Source of the DNA: Sphingomonas yunnanensis
GTDB taxonomy: Bacteria > Pseudomonadota > Alphaproteobacteria > Sphingomonadales > Sphingomonadaceae
Length of the DNA stretch: 64,000 nt
Direction: 5' to 3'
NCBI RefSeq assembly: GCF_019898765.1
Contig: NZ_JAIOKB010000001.1
Span: forward strand, 496,001 to 560,000
Made by a program: the position numbers and the translations under genes. The notes beneath the pieces are model-generated. The model had not been told where the DNA came from and searched no databases. It worked only from the letters and a program-made list of their open reading frames with translations. This document shows, piece by piece, positions 27,150-35,470 of the stretch; position 1 is the first letter of the stretch; each line of letters opens with the position of its first letter.

Positions 27150-27280
27150 GTTCGCGCAGAGACGCGGCGGCGCAGCGAGGTCTCGTCGGGGGCAGCGAGC
27201 GGGAGACATCAAGCGTCGCAAGAAGAGAGGCGCCGCGGGCCGGGCATTCCCTCTCGGCGCCTCCGCGTCTCCGCGCGAAC
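27150..27280. repeat. Long imperfect inverted repeat in a 305-base gap
   Basis: Arms of 25 bases (27150-27174 and 27256-27280) are reverse complements with about three mismatches: GTTCGCGCAGAGACGCGG against CCGCGTCTCCGCGCGAAC. The 81-base centre shows no gene. The gap 27052-27356 between the hydrolase and the deoxyhypusine-synthase-like gene otherwise holds only the terminator listed separately and presumably the hydrolase promoter. Confidence 0.75.
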
Positions 27281-27301
27281 CATCTCCTAGACCGCTCAAG
27301 G

Positions 27302-27330
27302 AAAAACCCCGCCGGATCGCTCCGACGGGG
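27302..27330 (-). terminator. Rho-independent terminator of the DHS-like gene
   Basis: On the minus strand a 10-base stem (CCCCGTCGGA / TCCGGCGGGG, one G-U pair) with loop GCGA is followed by TTTTT. It lies 27 bases after the stop of the deoxyhypusine-synthase-like gene, so it ends that transcript. Confidence 0.85.
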
Positions 27331-27356
27331 CCCAACCCTGCGCGTGCCTTACCGCC

Positions 27357-28433
27357 TCAGGCGAACAGCTTCGCCCAGGCGCGCGTGTCGCGATCCTTCC
27401 ACAGACCGCGGTGGTAGGCGTCCGAGGCCAGCAGCGGCATCACCGAGCCGGCCTCGGCGAACACCATCTGCTCGATGCCGGTGTTGACCTTGCCCCAGCT
27501 CGCCGCCTCCTGCAGCGTCGAGGACGAGCAGGCGCCGTCGCGCACGTCGGCCACGGTGATCTGCACGGCATATTTGTGCACCGCGACGTCCTCGTGGCCG
27601 AGGATCTCGGCGCACACCACCGTGTCCTGGATGAAGTTCTTCGGCACGCCGCCGCCGATCATCAGCAGGCCCGTCGTGCCCGCCTTGATCTTGATCTCGG
27701 TGAGCTCGCGGAAGTCCGCGACCGCGTCGATCATCAGATAGGGCTTGCCCGCCTTGGCCGAGTCGACCTGGTGCTTGACCAGCCCGAAGCCCGCCGACGA
27801 GTCGACGAACGCGGGGCAGAAGATCGGCACGTCATGCTCGTAGGCGAGCTTGACCAGGCTGTTCTCCTTCTTGCCATGCTCGACGAGGTACTTGCCCATC
27901 TCGCGGATGAAGGCGCGGCTGGAATAGGCCTTGGGCTCCAGCGACTCCGCGATCTCGAAGATCGTGTGATCGACGTTCTGGAGCGCCTCCTCGTCGATGT
28001 ACGTGTCATAGATGCGGTCGATGTAGAGCGAGCGCAGCGTGTCGTCGTCGGGGATCTCGAGCGCCTGATAATGCTTGTGGCCGAGGCCCTCGAAGAAATC
28101 CATGTCGACGATGGTCGCGCCGGTGGCGACGATCACGTCGACCATATTGTTGCGCACCAGCTCGGCATACAGGTCCATGCAGCCGCCGGCCGAGGTCGAG
28201 CCCGCGATCACCAGGCACACCGTGCAGTCCTTGTCGGCCAGCATCTGGTTGTAGATCTTGGTGGCGCGGCCGAGGTCGCGGCTCGTGAAGCTCATGTCGC
28301 TCATCGCGTCGATGATCGGGCGCGCGTCGAAGCTCTTGATGTCGACGTGCTTGACCTGCTTCGAGAGCAGCTCCGCCTTGCGCGTGTCGTTGATCGTCGC
28401 CTGGTCGTGCGAGGGGGCGAGGGTGTCGGTCAT
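27357..28433 (-). CDS. Deoxyhypusine synthase-like protein (probable homospermidine synthase)
   Basis: A 358-residue member of the deoxyhypusine synthase (DHS) family, which moves an aminobutyl group using NAD. It shows LVIAGSTSAGGCMDLYAEL (NAD site), MIGGGVPKNFIQDTV and the segment STLQEAASWGKVN, with the catalytic Lys in WGK as in eukaryotic DHS. Bacteria have no eIF5A, and bacterial DHS relatives are known to make homospermidine or related amines. Directly upstream on the same strand is ornithine decarboxylase, giving putrescine, and sphingomonads accumulate sym-homospermidine, so homospermidine synthesis is the best inference. GGGAG precedes the ATG; a strong terminator follows. Confidence 0.88.
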   Translation of the reverse strand: MTDTLAPSHDQATINDTRKAELLSKQVKHVDIKSFDARPIIDAMSDMSFTSRDLGRATKIYNQMLADKDCTVCLVIAGSTSAGGCMDLYAELVRNNMVDVIVATGATIVDMDFFEGLGHKHYQALEIPDDDTLRSLYIDRIYDTYIDEEALQNVDHTIFEIAESLEPKAYSSRAFIREMGKYLVEHGKKENSLVKLAYEHDVPIFCPAFVDSSAGFGLVKHQVDSAKAGKPYLMIDAVADFRELTEIKIKAGTTGLLMIGGGVPKNFIQDTVVCAEILGHEDVAVHKYAVQITVADVRDGACSSSTLQEAASWGKVNTGIEQMVFAEAGSVMPLLASDAYHRGLWKDRDTRAWAKLFA

Positions 28434-28535
28434 GGGGTGCTCCCACTGGGGTACACGTCGTTCACGGGGACGCGGAAACCCATATGACGGCGGCACGCCA
28501 CCGCGCGCCGCCGTCGATTCCTTGAAGTCGTAAAG

Positions 28536-29768
28536 TTACAGCTTAACGACGTTGCTCGCGACCGCGGGTTCCACCACGGTGTAGAGCGATTGCATCGGCT
28601 CGTCGGTCGCGATCACCGTCTCGTCCGAGCCGAAGCCGTTGAACGCAGTGCGCATCGCCGCGCCATAGGCGCCCAGCATGCCGATCTCGACATAATCGCC
28701 GACCGTGATGTCCGCGGGGAGCGGGAACGGGCCGGGCATATGGTCGAGGTCGTCGCAGGTCGGACCCCAGAAGCTGAACGGATGGTCGCGGACGGACGAC
28801 TCCGGCTCACGCAGCAGCGCGACCGGGTAGCGCCACCCGATGTGCGCCGCGTCGAACAGCGCGCCATAGGCGCCGTCGTTGATGTACAGCTCCTCGCCGC
28901 GGCGCCGCTCGACGCGCACCACCACCGAGCTATACTCGGCGCACAGCGCGCGGCCCGGCTCGGCCCAGAGCTCCGCCGAATAGCTGATCGGCAGGCTCTC
29001 GAACGCGCGGTGGATCGTCTCGAAATAGCGCTCCAGCGGGGGCGGGGTCATCCCCGGATAGGCCGAGGGGAAACCGCCGCCGACGTCGATGACGTCGACC
29101 GTCACCGCCGCGCCGACGATCGCCTGGCGCACGCGCTCCATCGCGTTGCTATACGCCTCGGGCGTCATCGCCTGCGAGCCGACGTGGAAGCAGATGCCGA
29201 GCGCGTCCGCCACCTGGCGGGTCGCCAGCAGCAGCTCGCGCGCCTCGTCCGGCGCGACGCCGAACTTCGAGGCGAGGCTCAGCTTCGAATGCTCCGACGA
29301 CACGCGCAGCCGCACGCAGAGCGTGAGGTCCGCGGCGCCGCGCGTGGCGCGCACGATCTTCGCCAGCTCTTCCATGCTGTCGAGCGAGAAGGTGCGCACG
29401 CCGTGCGTGAAATACGCCTCGGCGATGGCCTCCTCGGCCTTCACCGGGTGCATGAAGCACAACGTCGCCTGCGGCAGCGTCCGGGCGACCAGACGCACTT
29501 CGGCGATCGAGGCGACGTCGTACGACGTCACGCCGTTGTCATAGAGCGTGCGTAGCAGCTCCGGGCTCGGGTTCGCCTTGACCGCATACATGGTCCGGCC
29601 CGGAAACTTCTCCGTGAAGAAGCGGGCGGCCCGTGCCGCGGCATGCGGACGAACGATCGTCACCGGCTGAACCGGGTGACGGGCGGCAATGTCGAGGGCC
29701 CCGACGACGGTGTCGGCGGGAACGGTCGAGAGGGGCGCTAACCCCAGCGCGCGATGATGCTGGTGCAA
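28536..29768 (-). CDS. Ornithine decarboxylase, fold-type III PLP enzyme
   Basis: Makes putrescine from ornithine (possibly cadaverine from lysine). The 410-residue protein carries the PLP Lys in GRTMYAVKANPSPELL (near residue 52), the phosphate loop VIDVGGGFPSAYPG, the EPGR motif in AELWAEPGRALCAEY and a FWGPTCDDLDHMPG segment with the Cys-Asp pair used in decarboxylation. The best start is a TTG at 29768: GGAGGT lies 8 bases upstream and no ATG exists before the conserved N-terminus (LHQHHRALGLAPLSTVP). It precedes the DHS-like gene by about 100 bases. Confidence 0.9.
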   Translation of the reverse strand: MHQHHRALGLAPLSTVPADTVVGALDIAARHPVQPVTIVRPHAAARAARFFTEKFPGRTMYAVKANPSPELLRTLYDNGVTSYDVASIAEVRLVARTLPQATLCFMHPVKAEEAIAEAYFTHGVRTFSLDSMEELAKIVRATRGAADLTLCVRLRVSSEHSKLSLASKFGVAPDEARELLLATRQVADALGICFHVGSQAMTPEAYSNAMERVRQAIVGAAVTVDVIDVGGGFPSAYPGMTPPPLERYFETIHRAFESLPISYSAELWAEPGRALCAEYSSVVVRVERRRGEELYINDGAYGALFDAAHIGWRYPVALLREPESSVRDHPFSFWGPTCDDLDHMPGPFPLPADITVGDYVEIGMLGAYGAAMRTAFNGFGSDETVIATDEPMQSLYTVVEPAVASNVVKL

Positions 29769-29907
29769 CTCAAGGGACCTCCAATTGCCTCGCGGCATAC
29801 GGTGACAAAAGCTGCCTTGCGGTTGGAAGTCCCATGGGGCAGCGGAGGCGCGAAGTAGGATCGCCGGACCGGCTTGTAAAGTGGTTCGGTGGACGAAAGG
29901 TTCAAAT

Positions 29908-30915
29908 GTGACGTTTGTGCGACAACCGACCCGCGCCGGGGTGCGCGACGCCGCCGCCAAGATCGCCGCCCTGCTCCCGCCGACACCGATTTTTGTTAGG
30001 CAAATCAACGGAGTAGATGTAGCACTGAAGGCCGAGTCCTTGCAGCCGGTCGGCGCCTTCAAGGTACGCGGCGCGTGGCATCGATTGACCGCTTTGGACG
30101 ACGAGGCGAGGCGCAGGGGCGTCGTGGCGTTCTCCTCGGGCAATCACGCGCAGGGGATCGCTTGGGCGGCGCGCCGGCTCGGCATCGCCGCGACGATCGT
30201 GATGCCCGCCGACGCCCCGCGCACGAAGCGCGAGTCGACGCTCGCGCTCGGCGCCGAGGTGGTCGACTATGACCGCGCGACGCAGCGCCGCGAGGCGATC
30301 GCGGCGCGGCTCGCGGAGGCGCGCGGCGCCACGCTGGTGCCGAGCTTCGACGATCCCTGGGTGATCGAGGGGCAGGGCAGCGTCGGGATCGAGGCGGCGC
30401 GGCAGGTCGAGGCGCTCGGCCTCGCCGCACCGCGGCGTGTCGTGGTGCCGTGCGGGGGCGGGGGGCTCGCCGCGGGCATCGCGCTGGCGCTGCCCGAGGC
30501 GGCGATCACCGTGGTCGAGCCCGAGGGCTGGGACGACATGCGCCGCAGCCTCGAGGCGAGCTGGATCGAGCCGGTCGGCACGAACCCGCCGCCGACCGCG
30601 TGCGACTCGCTCCAGACGCAGCAGGTCTCGCCGCTGACCTTCGACGTGCTGTCGCGCCGCGACGCGACCGGCGTGGCGGTGAGCGAGCGCGAGATCCGCG
30701 ACGCGCAGCGCTGGGCCGCGGCGCAGCTGCGGCTGGTGCTCGAGCCCGGCGGCGCGGTGGCGCTGGCCGCGCTGCTCGCGGGACGAATCGCGGCCGAGCC
30801 GGGCACGCTCGCGATCCTCTCGGGCGGCAACGTCGACGCGTCGGCCTATGCCGCGGTGCTCGCCGGCGAACCGGTCGAGGTCGCGGCGGCGCCCGGATCG
30901 GTAGAGCCGGTATGA
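29908..30915 (+). CDS. Threonine/serine dehydratase-family PLP enzyme
   Basis: A 335-residue fold-type II PLP enzyme. It has the PLP Lys in LQPVGAFKVRGAWHRL (near residue 52), the substrate loop FSSGNHAQGIAWAARRLG, the tetraglycine phosphate-binding loop VVPCGGGGLAAGIAL and a Ser/Gly-rich end LAILSGGNVDASAYA. This is the catalytic-domain-only form without the ACT-like regulatory domain, as in catabolic threonine dehydratase or serine racemase. Which amino acid it uses cannot be told. GTG start (AAAGG upstream). Divergent from ornithine decarboxylase; its stop overlaps the next small gene. Confidence 0.82.
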   Translation: MTFVRQPTRAGVRDAAAKIAALLPPTPIFVRQINGVDVALKAESLQPVGAFKVRGAWHRLTALDDEARRRGVVAFSSGNHAQGIAWAARRLGIAATIVMPADAPRTKRESTLALGAEVVDYDRATQRREAIAARLAEARGATLVPSFDDPWVIEGQGSVGIEAARQVEALGLAAPRRVVVPCGGGGLAAGIALALPEAAITVVEPEGWDDMRRSLEASWIEPVGTNPPPTACDSLQTQQVSPLTFDVLSRRDATGVAVSEREIRDAQRWAAAQLRLVLEPGGAVALAALLAGRIAAEPGTLAILSGGNVDASAYAAVLAGEPVEVAAAPGSVEPV

Positions 30916-31091
30916 CACCCGCATTCGGCAGCATCGCCGCGGCCGCGCCGGCGCTGGCGATGCTGGGCGCGCTCGCGTGTCTGATCGGCGGGGGCTATCT
31001 GATCGCGACGGGGCGCGACCGCACCAAGGGCGCGCTGATGCTGGTGATGGCCGCGGTCCTGCTCGGCAACGTGCTGATCTGGGTGACGTGA
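30912..31091 (+). CDS. Small membrane protein, 59 residues
   Basis: Begins at an ATG overlapping the stop of the dehydratase gene (ATGA), so probably coupled. Two hydrophobic helices, at about 8-30 (AAPALAMLGALACLIGGGYL) and 38-57 (ALMLVMAAVLLGNVLIWV), are joined by a short basic loop TGRDRTKG. No family recognised. The reading frame ends at a clear TGA before a repeat-rich gap. Confidence 0.6.
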   Translation: MTPAFGSIAAAAPALAMLGALACLIGGGYLIATGRDRTKGALMLVMAAVLLGNVLIWVT

Positions 31092-31230
31092 GCGCGGCGG
31101 TGGCGCGCGAATGTTGCGAATGTTGAGCCGCTGCGCGTTGGAGCGCGCGGCGTATGTTGAGTCGGCGCGTGTGTGAGGTGAAAGCGGGGCGCATGAGCGA
31201 TGCTTATCGCTGTGGCGCTCATGTAGGACA

Positions 31231-31389
31231 GCGCCCCCTGCACCATGGTGCGCATGGTCCGCCTCCCCGGCACGGGGACGGGAGCGCGCCCGCACGGTGT
31301 GGTGGAGGGGGCTCAACTTGCAGCGCGGCGCTAGCGGAGCACCCCCTGCACCATACTGCGCATGGTCCCCCTCCCCGCGAGCGGGGAGG
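31231..31389. repeat. Repeated element pair plus hairpin in a 320-base gap
   Basis: Two direct copies of a 39-base element (31231-31269 and 31339-31377; 35 of 39 positions equal) share CCCCCTGCACCAT and GCGCATGGTCC. A partial inverted copy (GGTGGAGGGGG) lies between them. The second copy runs into a perfect hairpin, CCTCCCCGC-GA-GCGGGGAGG (31370-31389). It lies between the convergent small membrane gene and a hydrolase gene; the rest of the gap 31092-31411 shows no gene. Confidence 0.8.
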
Positions 31390-31411
31390 AGCTAGGAGGA
31401 CCGCTCGCGAG

Positions 31412-32068
31412 TCACTTGATCGGCGAGTTGGGATCCAGCCGCATGTCGAGATAAGTGTCCACCGAGCGCATCAGGTCGTCCATCTCGTGCTCGAAGAAGT
31501 GGTTGGCGCGCGGGATCACGTCGTGGTGGATCGTGATGTGCTTCTGCGTGCGCAGCTTGTCGACCAGCTTCTGCGAGGCGAGCGGTGTCACTACCTCGTC
31601 CTCGGCGCCCTGGATGATGATGCCCGACGAGGGACACGGCGCCAGGAAGCTGAAGTCGAACATGTTGGCGGGCGGCGCGATCGAGATGAAGCCGCGGATC
31701 TCGGGCCGGCGCATCAGCAGCTGCATGCCGATCCATGCGCCGAAGCCGAAGCCCGCCACCCAGGTGGTCTGCGCCTCGGCGTGGAAGCTCTGCACCCAGT
31801 CGAGCGCGGCGGCCGCGTCGGAGAGCTCCCCGACACCGTTGTCGAACACGCCCTGGCTCTTGCCAACGCCGCGAAAATTGAAGCGGAGCGTGGCAAAGCC
31901 GCGGCGCTGGAAGGTCTTATACAGCTCCTGCACGATGCGGTTGTTCATCGTGCCGCCCGCGTTGGGATGCGGGTGGAGGATCATCGCGACGGGCGCGCGC
32001 GGGCGCGGCGCAGGGGCGAAGCGGCCCTCGATGCGGCCTTCGGGTCCGGGGAAGATGACTTCGGGCAT
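31412..32068 (-). CDS. Alpha/beta hydrolase (COG2945-like)
   Basis: A 218-residue cytosolic hydrolase. It shows the N-terminal PEVIFPGPEGRIEGRF, the oxyanion-side MILHPHPNAGGTMNN, the NFRGVGKSQG segment and the nucleophile region VAGFGFGAWIGMQLL. The position of the expected Ser is GFGFGAW, without Ser, so the catalytic site is unusual, although the His in IPRANHFFEHEMDDL is present. This family of predicted hydrolases is widespread but its substrate is unknown. A GTG six bases upstream (32074) is an alternative start. Confidence 0.83.
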   Translation of the reverse strand: MPEVIFPGPEGRIEGRFAPAPRPRAPVAMILHPHPNAGGTMNNRIVQELYKTFQRRGFATLRFNFRGVGKSQGVFDNGVGELSDAAAALDWVQSFHAEAQTTWVAGFGFGAWIGMQLLMRRPEIRGFISIAPPANMFDFSFLAPCPSSGIIIQGAEDEVVTPLASQKLVDKLRTQKHITIHHDVIPRANHFFEHEMDDLMRSVDTYLDMRLDPNSPIK

Positions 32069-32149
32069 GGTCACTCGTCTGGAGGCGGGGCGTTGGGCCC
32101 GGCGAGAAGCGCGCTATATAGGCCGCGCGCCCGATAATGGAACGACTGG

Positions 32150-33250
32150 TTGACCGAGACTCCATCCCTCAGCGACACGGCCTTGCCCGAGGCATCTACC
32201 CCGCATGCGCCGGTCTACCTCGATCACGCCGCGACGTCGCCGCTGACGGCGGCGGCGCGGGCGGCCATGATCGACGGGATGACGCACTGGGCCAACCCGT
32301 CGTCGCCGCATGCCGCGGGGCGCGCCGCGCGCGCCGCACTGGAGCGCGCGCGTGACGCGGTCGCGGCTGCCTATGGCTGGCCGAACGAGACCCTGTTCAC
32401 GAGCGGCGCCAGCGAGTCGCTCGCGATCGCTTTGGGCCGAGCGGTGGCGGGGCGGCGTGTGGTGAGCGCGGTGGAGCATGACGCGGCGCTGCGCGCGGCC
32501 GGCGCGGCCGAGGTGCTGCCGGTCGACTCGTTCGGCCGCGTCGACCCCGCGGCGATCGGCGGTGTCGCGGGCGCGGTCGTCGCGGTGCAATGGTGCAACA
32601 GCGAGACCGGGGTACACCAGCCGATCGCCGCGATCGCCGAGGCGGTCCACGCGCGCGGCGGGATCCTGCTGGTCGACGCCGCGCAGATGCCCGCCACCGA
32701 CGAGCTCGCCGCACACGCCGATATGATCGCACTCTCGTCGCACAAGCGCGGCGGCCCGCCGGGCATCGGCGCGCTGCTCGTGCGCGACCTGGCGCTGCTC
32801 CACCCGACAGGGGGCCAGGAACGCGGCTACCGCCCCGGGACCGAGAACCTGCCCGGCGCGCTCGGCTATGCCGCCGCGCTCGCCGAGCCCGAGCCCGACC
32901 ATGCCGGGCTGCGCGCGCGGCTGGACGACCTGATCCGCCGCTCGGGCGGGGAGGTGGTCGGCGAGGGCACCGAGCGCCATCCCGCGATCGGCGCGTACCG
33001 CATGCCTGGAGTCGCCGCGGCGGCGCAGCTGATCCGCTTCGACCTCGAGCGGATCGCGGTCTCCGCCGGCAGCGCCTGCGCGAGCGGCAGCCTCAAGTCC
33101 AGCCACGTGCTGCGTGCGATGGGCTGGGGCGAGGAGGCGGCGCGCGAGGTGGTGCGCGTGAGCTTCGGTCGCACCACCACCGCCGCCGAGGTGGAGCGCT
33201 TCGCGGCGGCCTGGCGCGCGGTGGCGCGGACACGGCGGTTCGCAGCATGA
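32150..33250 (+). CDS. Cysteine desulfurase-family aminotransferase (first copy)
   Basis: A 366-residue class V PLP enzyme of the NifS/IscS type, which takes sulfur from cysteine. It has VYLDHAATSPLTAAA at the N-terminus, ANPSSPHAAGRAAR, the PLP Lys in ALSSHKRGGPPGIGALLV and the active-site Cys in SAGSACASGSLKSSHVL. It lacks the usual HKIYGPKG wording around the Lys and is shorter in the middle than IscS. The start is a TTG; evidence for it is weak. Its stop overlaps the second copy (ATGA). Confidence 0.87.
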   Translation: MTETPSLSDTALPEASTPHAPVYLDHAATSPLTAAARAAMIDGMTHWANPSSPHAAGRAARAALERARDAVAAAYGWPNETLFTSGASESLAIALGRAVAGRRVVSAVEHDAALRAAGAAEVLPVDSFGRVDPAAIGGVAGAVVAVQWCNSETGVHQPIAAIAEAVHARGGILLVDAAQMPATDELAAHADMIALSSHKRGGPPGIGALLVRDLALLHPTGGQERGYRPGTENLPGALGYAAALAEPEPDHAGLRARLDDLIRRSGGEVVGEGTERHPAIGAYRMPGVAAAAQLIRFDLERIAVSAGSACASGSLKSSHVLRAMGWGEEAAREVVRVSFGRTTTAAEVERFAAAWRAVARTRRFAA

Positions 33251-34323
33251 CCTATCTCGACTATCAGGCGACCACGCCGCTCGCGCCCGAGGCTTTGGAG
33301 GCGATGCTGCCGTGGCTGCGCGACCAGCACGCCAACCCGCACTCGCCGCACCGTCCGGGCCGCGCCGCGCGCGCCGCGGTGGAGCTGGCGCGCGACCGCG
33401 TCGCGGCGCTGCTGCCGTCGGGCGGGCGGGTCGCCTTCACGAGCGGGGCGACCGAGGCGCTCAACTGGGCGATCAAGGGCGCGCCCGCGGGTCGGGTGGT
33501 GACGATCGCGACCGAACATGCCGCGGTGCTCGACAGCGTCGCGGCGCGCGGCGACTCGATCGTGCTGCCGGTCGGACGCGACGGCCTGGTCGATCTCGCC
33601 GCCGCCGAGCGCGCGATCGTGCCGGGCGTGGCGCTGGTCGCGGCGATGCTGGTCAACAACGAGGTGGGCGTGATCCAGCCGCTCGACGCGCTCGCCGCGC
33701 TGGCCAGGCGCGTCGGCGCGCTGCTGCTGTGCGACGCGGTGCAGGGCTATGGCCGCGTGTCGATCCCCGATGGCGCCGACCTGGTCGCGGTGTCGGCGCA
33801 CAAGGTGTACGGACCCAAGGGCGTCGGCGCGCTGTGGATCCGCGACGGCGTGACGCTCGCGCCGCTGCTCCACGGCGGCGACCAGGAGCGCGGCCGTTCC
33901 GGTACGCTCTCGCCCGCTTTGTGCGCCGGTTTCGGGGCGGCGGCGCTGCTGCTCGCGGAACGGCACGAGGCCGATACCGGCCACGTCGAGCGGCTGTGGC
34001 ACGTGGCGCGCGAGCGGCTGCAGGGCTGGACTGTCAACGGCGCCATCGACGCGCGCTACCGCGGCAATCTCAGCGTGCGGCGCGACGGCGTCGACGTCGC
34101 TCGGCTGATGAGCGACGTGCGCGACGTGGCCTTCTCGGCGGGCTCGGCCTGCGCCAGCGGCTCGGGTCGAAGCAGCCACGTGCTGCGTGCGCTCGGGCTG
34201 AGCGAGGCGGAGGCGCGCGGCACGATCCGGTTCGGCTTCGGCCGCTACACGCGCGAGGACGAGCTCGGCGCGGCGCTCGACCGGCTCGACGCCGCGGCGC
34301 GCGCGCAGCGGATCGCGGCATGA
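33247..34323 (+). CDS. Cysteine desulfurase (second copy)
   Basis: A 358-residue NifS/IscS-type enzyme with TYLDYQATTPLAPEALEAML, HANPHSPHRPGRAAR, FTSGATEALNWAIKG, the PLP Lys in VSAHKVYGPKGVGALWI (near residue 190) and the persulfide Cys in SAGSACASGSGRSSHVL. This copy matches the standard desulfurase more closely than the gene before it. It is coupled by ATGA overlaps to both the upstream desulfurase homologue and the downstream ferredoxin. No scaffold (IscU) or regulator (IscR) gene is visible beside it. Confidence 0.9.
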   Translation: MTYLDYQATTPLAPEALEAMLPWLRDQHANPHSPHRPGRAARAAVELARDRVAALLPSGGRVAFTSGATEALNWAIKGAPAGRVVTIATEHAAVLDSVAARGDSIVLPVGRDGLVDLAAAERAIVPGVALVAAMLVNNEVGVIQPLDALAALARRVGALLLCDAVQGYGRVSIPDGADLVAVSAHKVYGPKGVGALWIRDGVTLAPLLHGGDQERGRSGTLSPALCAGFGAAALLLAERHEADTGHVERLWHVARERLQGWTVNGAIDARYRGNLSVRRDGVDVARLMSDVRDVAFSAGSACASGSGRSSHVLRALGLSEAEARGTIRFGFGRYTREDELGAALDRLDAAARAQRIAA

Positions 34324-34631
34324 GGGTGCGCTTCACCGACGGGGCCGCGGTCCGCGAGGTCGAGGCCGCGCCGGGCGAGCGGCTGCTCGATGTCGCCCGC
34401 CGTGACGGACAGCCGCTGGAGGGCACGTGCGACGGCGCACTCGCCTGCGCCACCTGTCACGTCATCGTCGGCGCCGAGGACTTCGACCGGTTGCCGCCCG
34501 CGAGCGAGGAGGAGGAGGACATGCTCGACCTCGCGCCGAGCGCGCGACGTACCAGCCGGCTCGCCTGCCAGATCGTGCTAACCCCCGCACTCGACAAGCT
34601 TTCCGTACGCTTACCAGAGAGTTCAGCATAA
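34320..34631 (+). CDS. 2Fe-2S ferredoxin, ISC/adrenodoxin type
   Basis: A 103-residue electron carrier. The cluster ligands are the C-x5-C-x2-C in GTCDGALACATCHVIV and a fourth Cys in RTSRLACQIVLTP. The acidic PASEEEEDMLDLAP stretch before the fourth Cys is typical of the Fdx group that serves iron-sulfur cluster assembly and hydroxylases. It overlaps the second desulfurase by 4 bases, so it likely supplies electrons for sulfur release there. Confidence 0.92.
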   Translation: MRVRFTDGAAVREVEAAPGERLLDVARRDGQPLEGTCDGALACATCHVIVGAEDFDRLPPASEEEEDMLDLAPSARRTSRLACQIVLTPALDKLSVRLPESSA

Positions 34632-34686
34632 GTGCAGCGCGACTCCGCCAATGTCCTCGAACAGGGACATGTGAGGAGTATTGCAC

Positions 34687-35004
34687 ATGAAGTGGATGAC
34701 GATGAGCCTCGCCGGCGTACTCGCGGCGACCTCACTGGTGCCGGCGGCGGAGGCCCAGCGCTGGCGCGACGACGATCGCGGCTGGCACGACAATGGCCGA
34801 CACCGCGGCTATGATCGCGACGACCGCCGCCGCTGGGACCGCGAGCACCGCGGGCGCGACGATCGTCGCTGGCGCGGTGACGGCCGGCGTTACGGTTGGA
34901 ACGGCTATGGCCGCGATCGCGGCTGGGACCGGGGCCGGACGGTCTGCCGCTGGCAGGACGGCTATTACGGCCCGGTGAAGCGGTGTTTCCGCGTCCGCGG
35001 CTGA
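34687..35004 (+). CDS. Secreted Arg/Asp/Trp-rich protein
   Basis: A 105-residue exported protein with signal peptide (MSLAGVLAATSLVPAAEAQ, cleavage after AEA). The mature part is made of low-complexity Arg, Asp, Gly, His and Trp residues, then a conserved-looking end RTVCRWQDGYYGPVKRCFRVRG with two Cys that could form a disulfide. Similar RcnB-like or DUF-type envelope proteins occur in sphingomonads, but I cannot name the family. GAGGAG lies 8 bases before the ATG. Confidence 0.65.
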   Translation: MKWMTMSLAGVLAATSLVPAAEAQRWRDDDRGWHDNGRHRGYDRDDRRRWDREHRGRDDRRWRGDGRRYGWNGYGRDRGWDRGRTVCRWQDGYYGPVKRCFRVRG

Positions 35005-35045
35005 CGCGGGCTTGATCGCGCCGCCCGGCTCCGCCATAGGGCGCA

Positions 35046-35136
35046 CGGGAGTCGGGCGGACGTGGTCGTCGCCAACCTGGTCAGGTCCTGACGGAAGCAG
35101 CCACAACGATTTCGCCGCGGGTCGTTCCGGCTCCCA
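35046..35136 (+). ncRNA. ffs: Signal recognition particle RNA, small bacterial type
   Basis: Contains the conserved SRP-RNA tip: CCTGGTCAGGTCC, then GGAAGCAGCC (35076-35102). The distal stem closes with GGGAGTCGG (35047-35055) and CCGGCTCCC (35127-35135), complementary with one G-U pair. The length of about 90 nt fits the small 4.5S type. Placement before dnaX is a conserved order in alphaproteobacteria. The exact ends are estimated. Confidence 0.82.
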
Positions 35137-35261
35137 CCGCGCCGCCGCCCAGAGGGCGGCATCGTCGCCCCACGGCGGCAAGCGCGGCCGGCAGCGCCCC
35201 GCACCGACCGGTAATCCGGCTTTGTCGCGGCGCTGCGGCGAGCGATCGTCCCCACCTACTG

Positions 35262-35445
35262 GCGTCATCCCGAGCTTGTCTCAGGATCCACCGTGCCGCG
35301 GGAGCGGCGCTCTGATCGCGCGGGATACCGAGGATCTCGGAACGGGTCCGGCAGCCCGTCGGCGCGCGGGGGCGAGGACGGGGCAGAGCCGCACGCGCCG
35401 AGGTCGATGGTGCCGTGGATCCTGAGACGAGTTCAGGATGACGCC
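35262..35445. repeat. Inverted pair of REP-like elements upstream of dnaX
   Basis: Two opposite copies of the GTCATCCxGAxxTxxTCxxGGATCCAC family, at 35262-35296 and 35409-35445, are about 110 bases apart. They lie in the 450-base gap between the SRP RNA gene and dnaX. The middle of the gap shows no gene. Confidence 0.8.
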
Positions 35446-35470
35446 CCGGGTGGAAAGCGGTCGACACCTT

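Noticed and set aside
29881..29907. Upstream start for the dehydratase gene
   Set aside because: The extra residues are not conserved-looking and AAAGG precedes the GTG at 29908.
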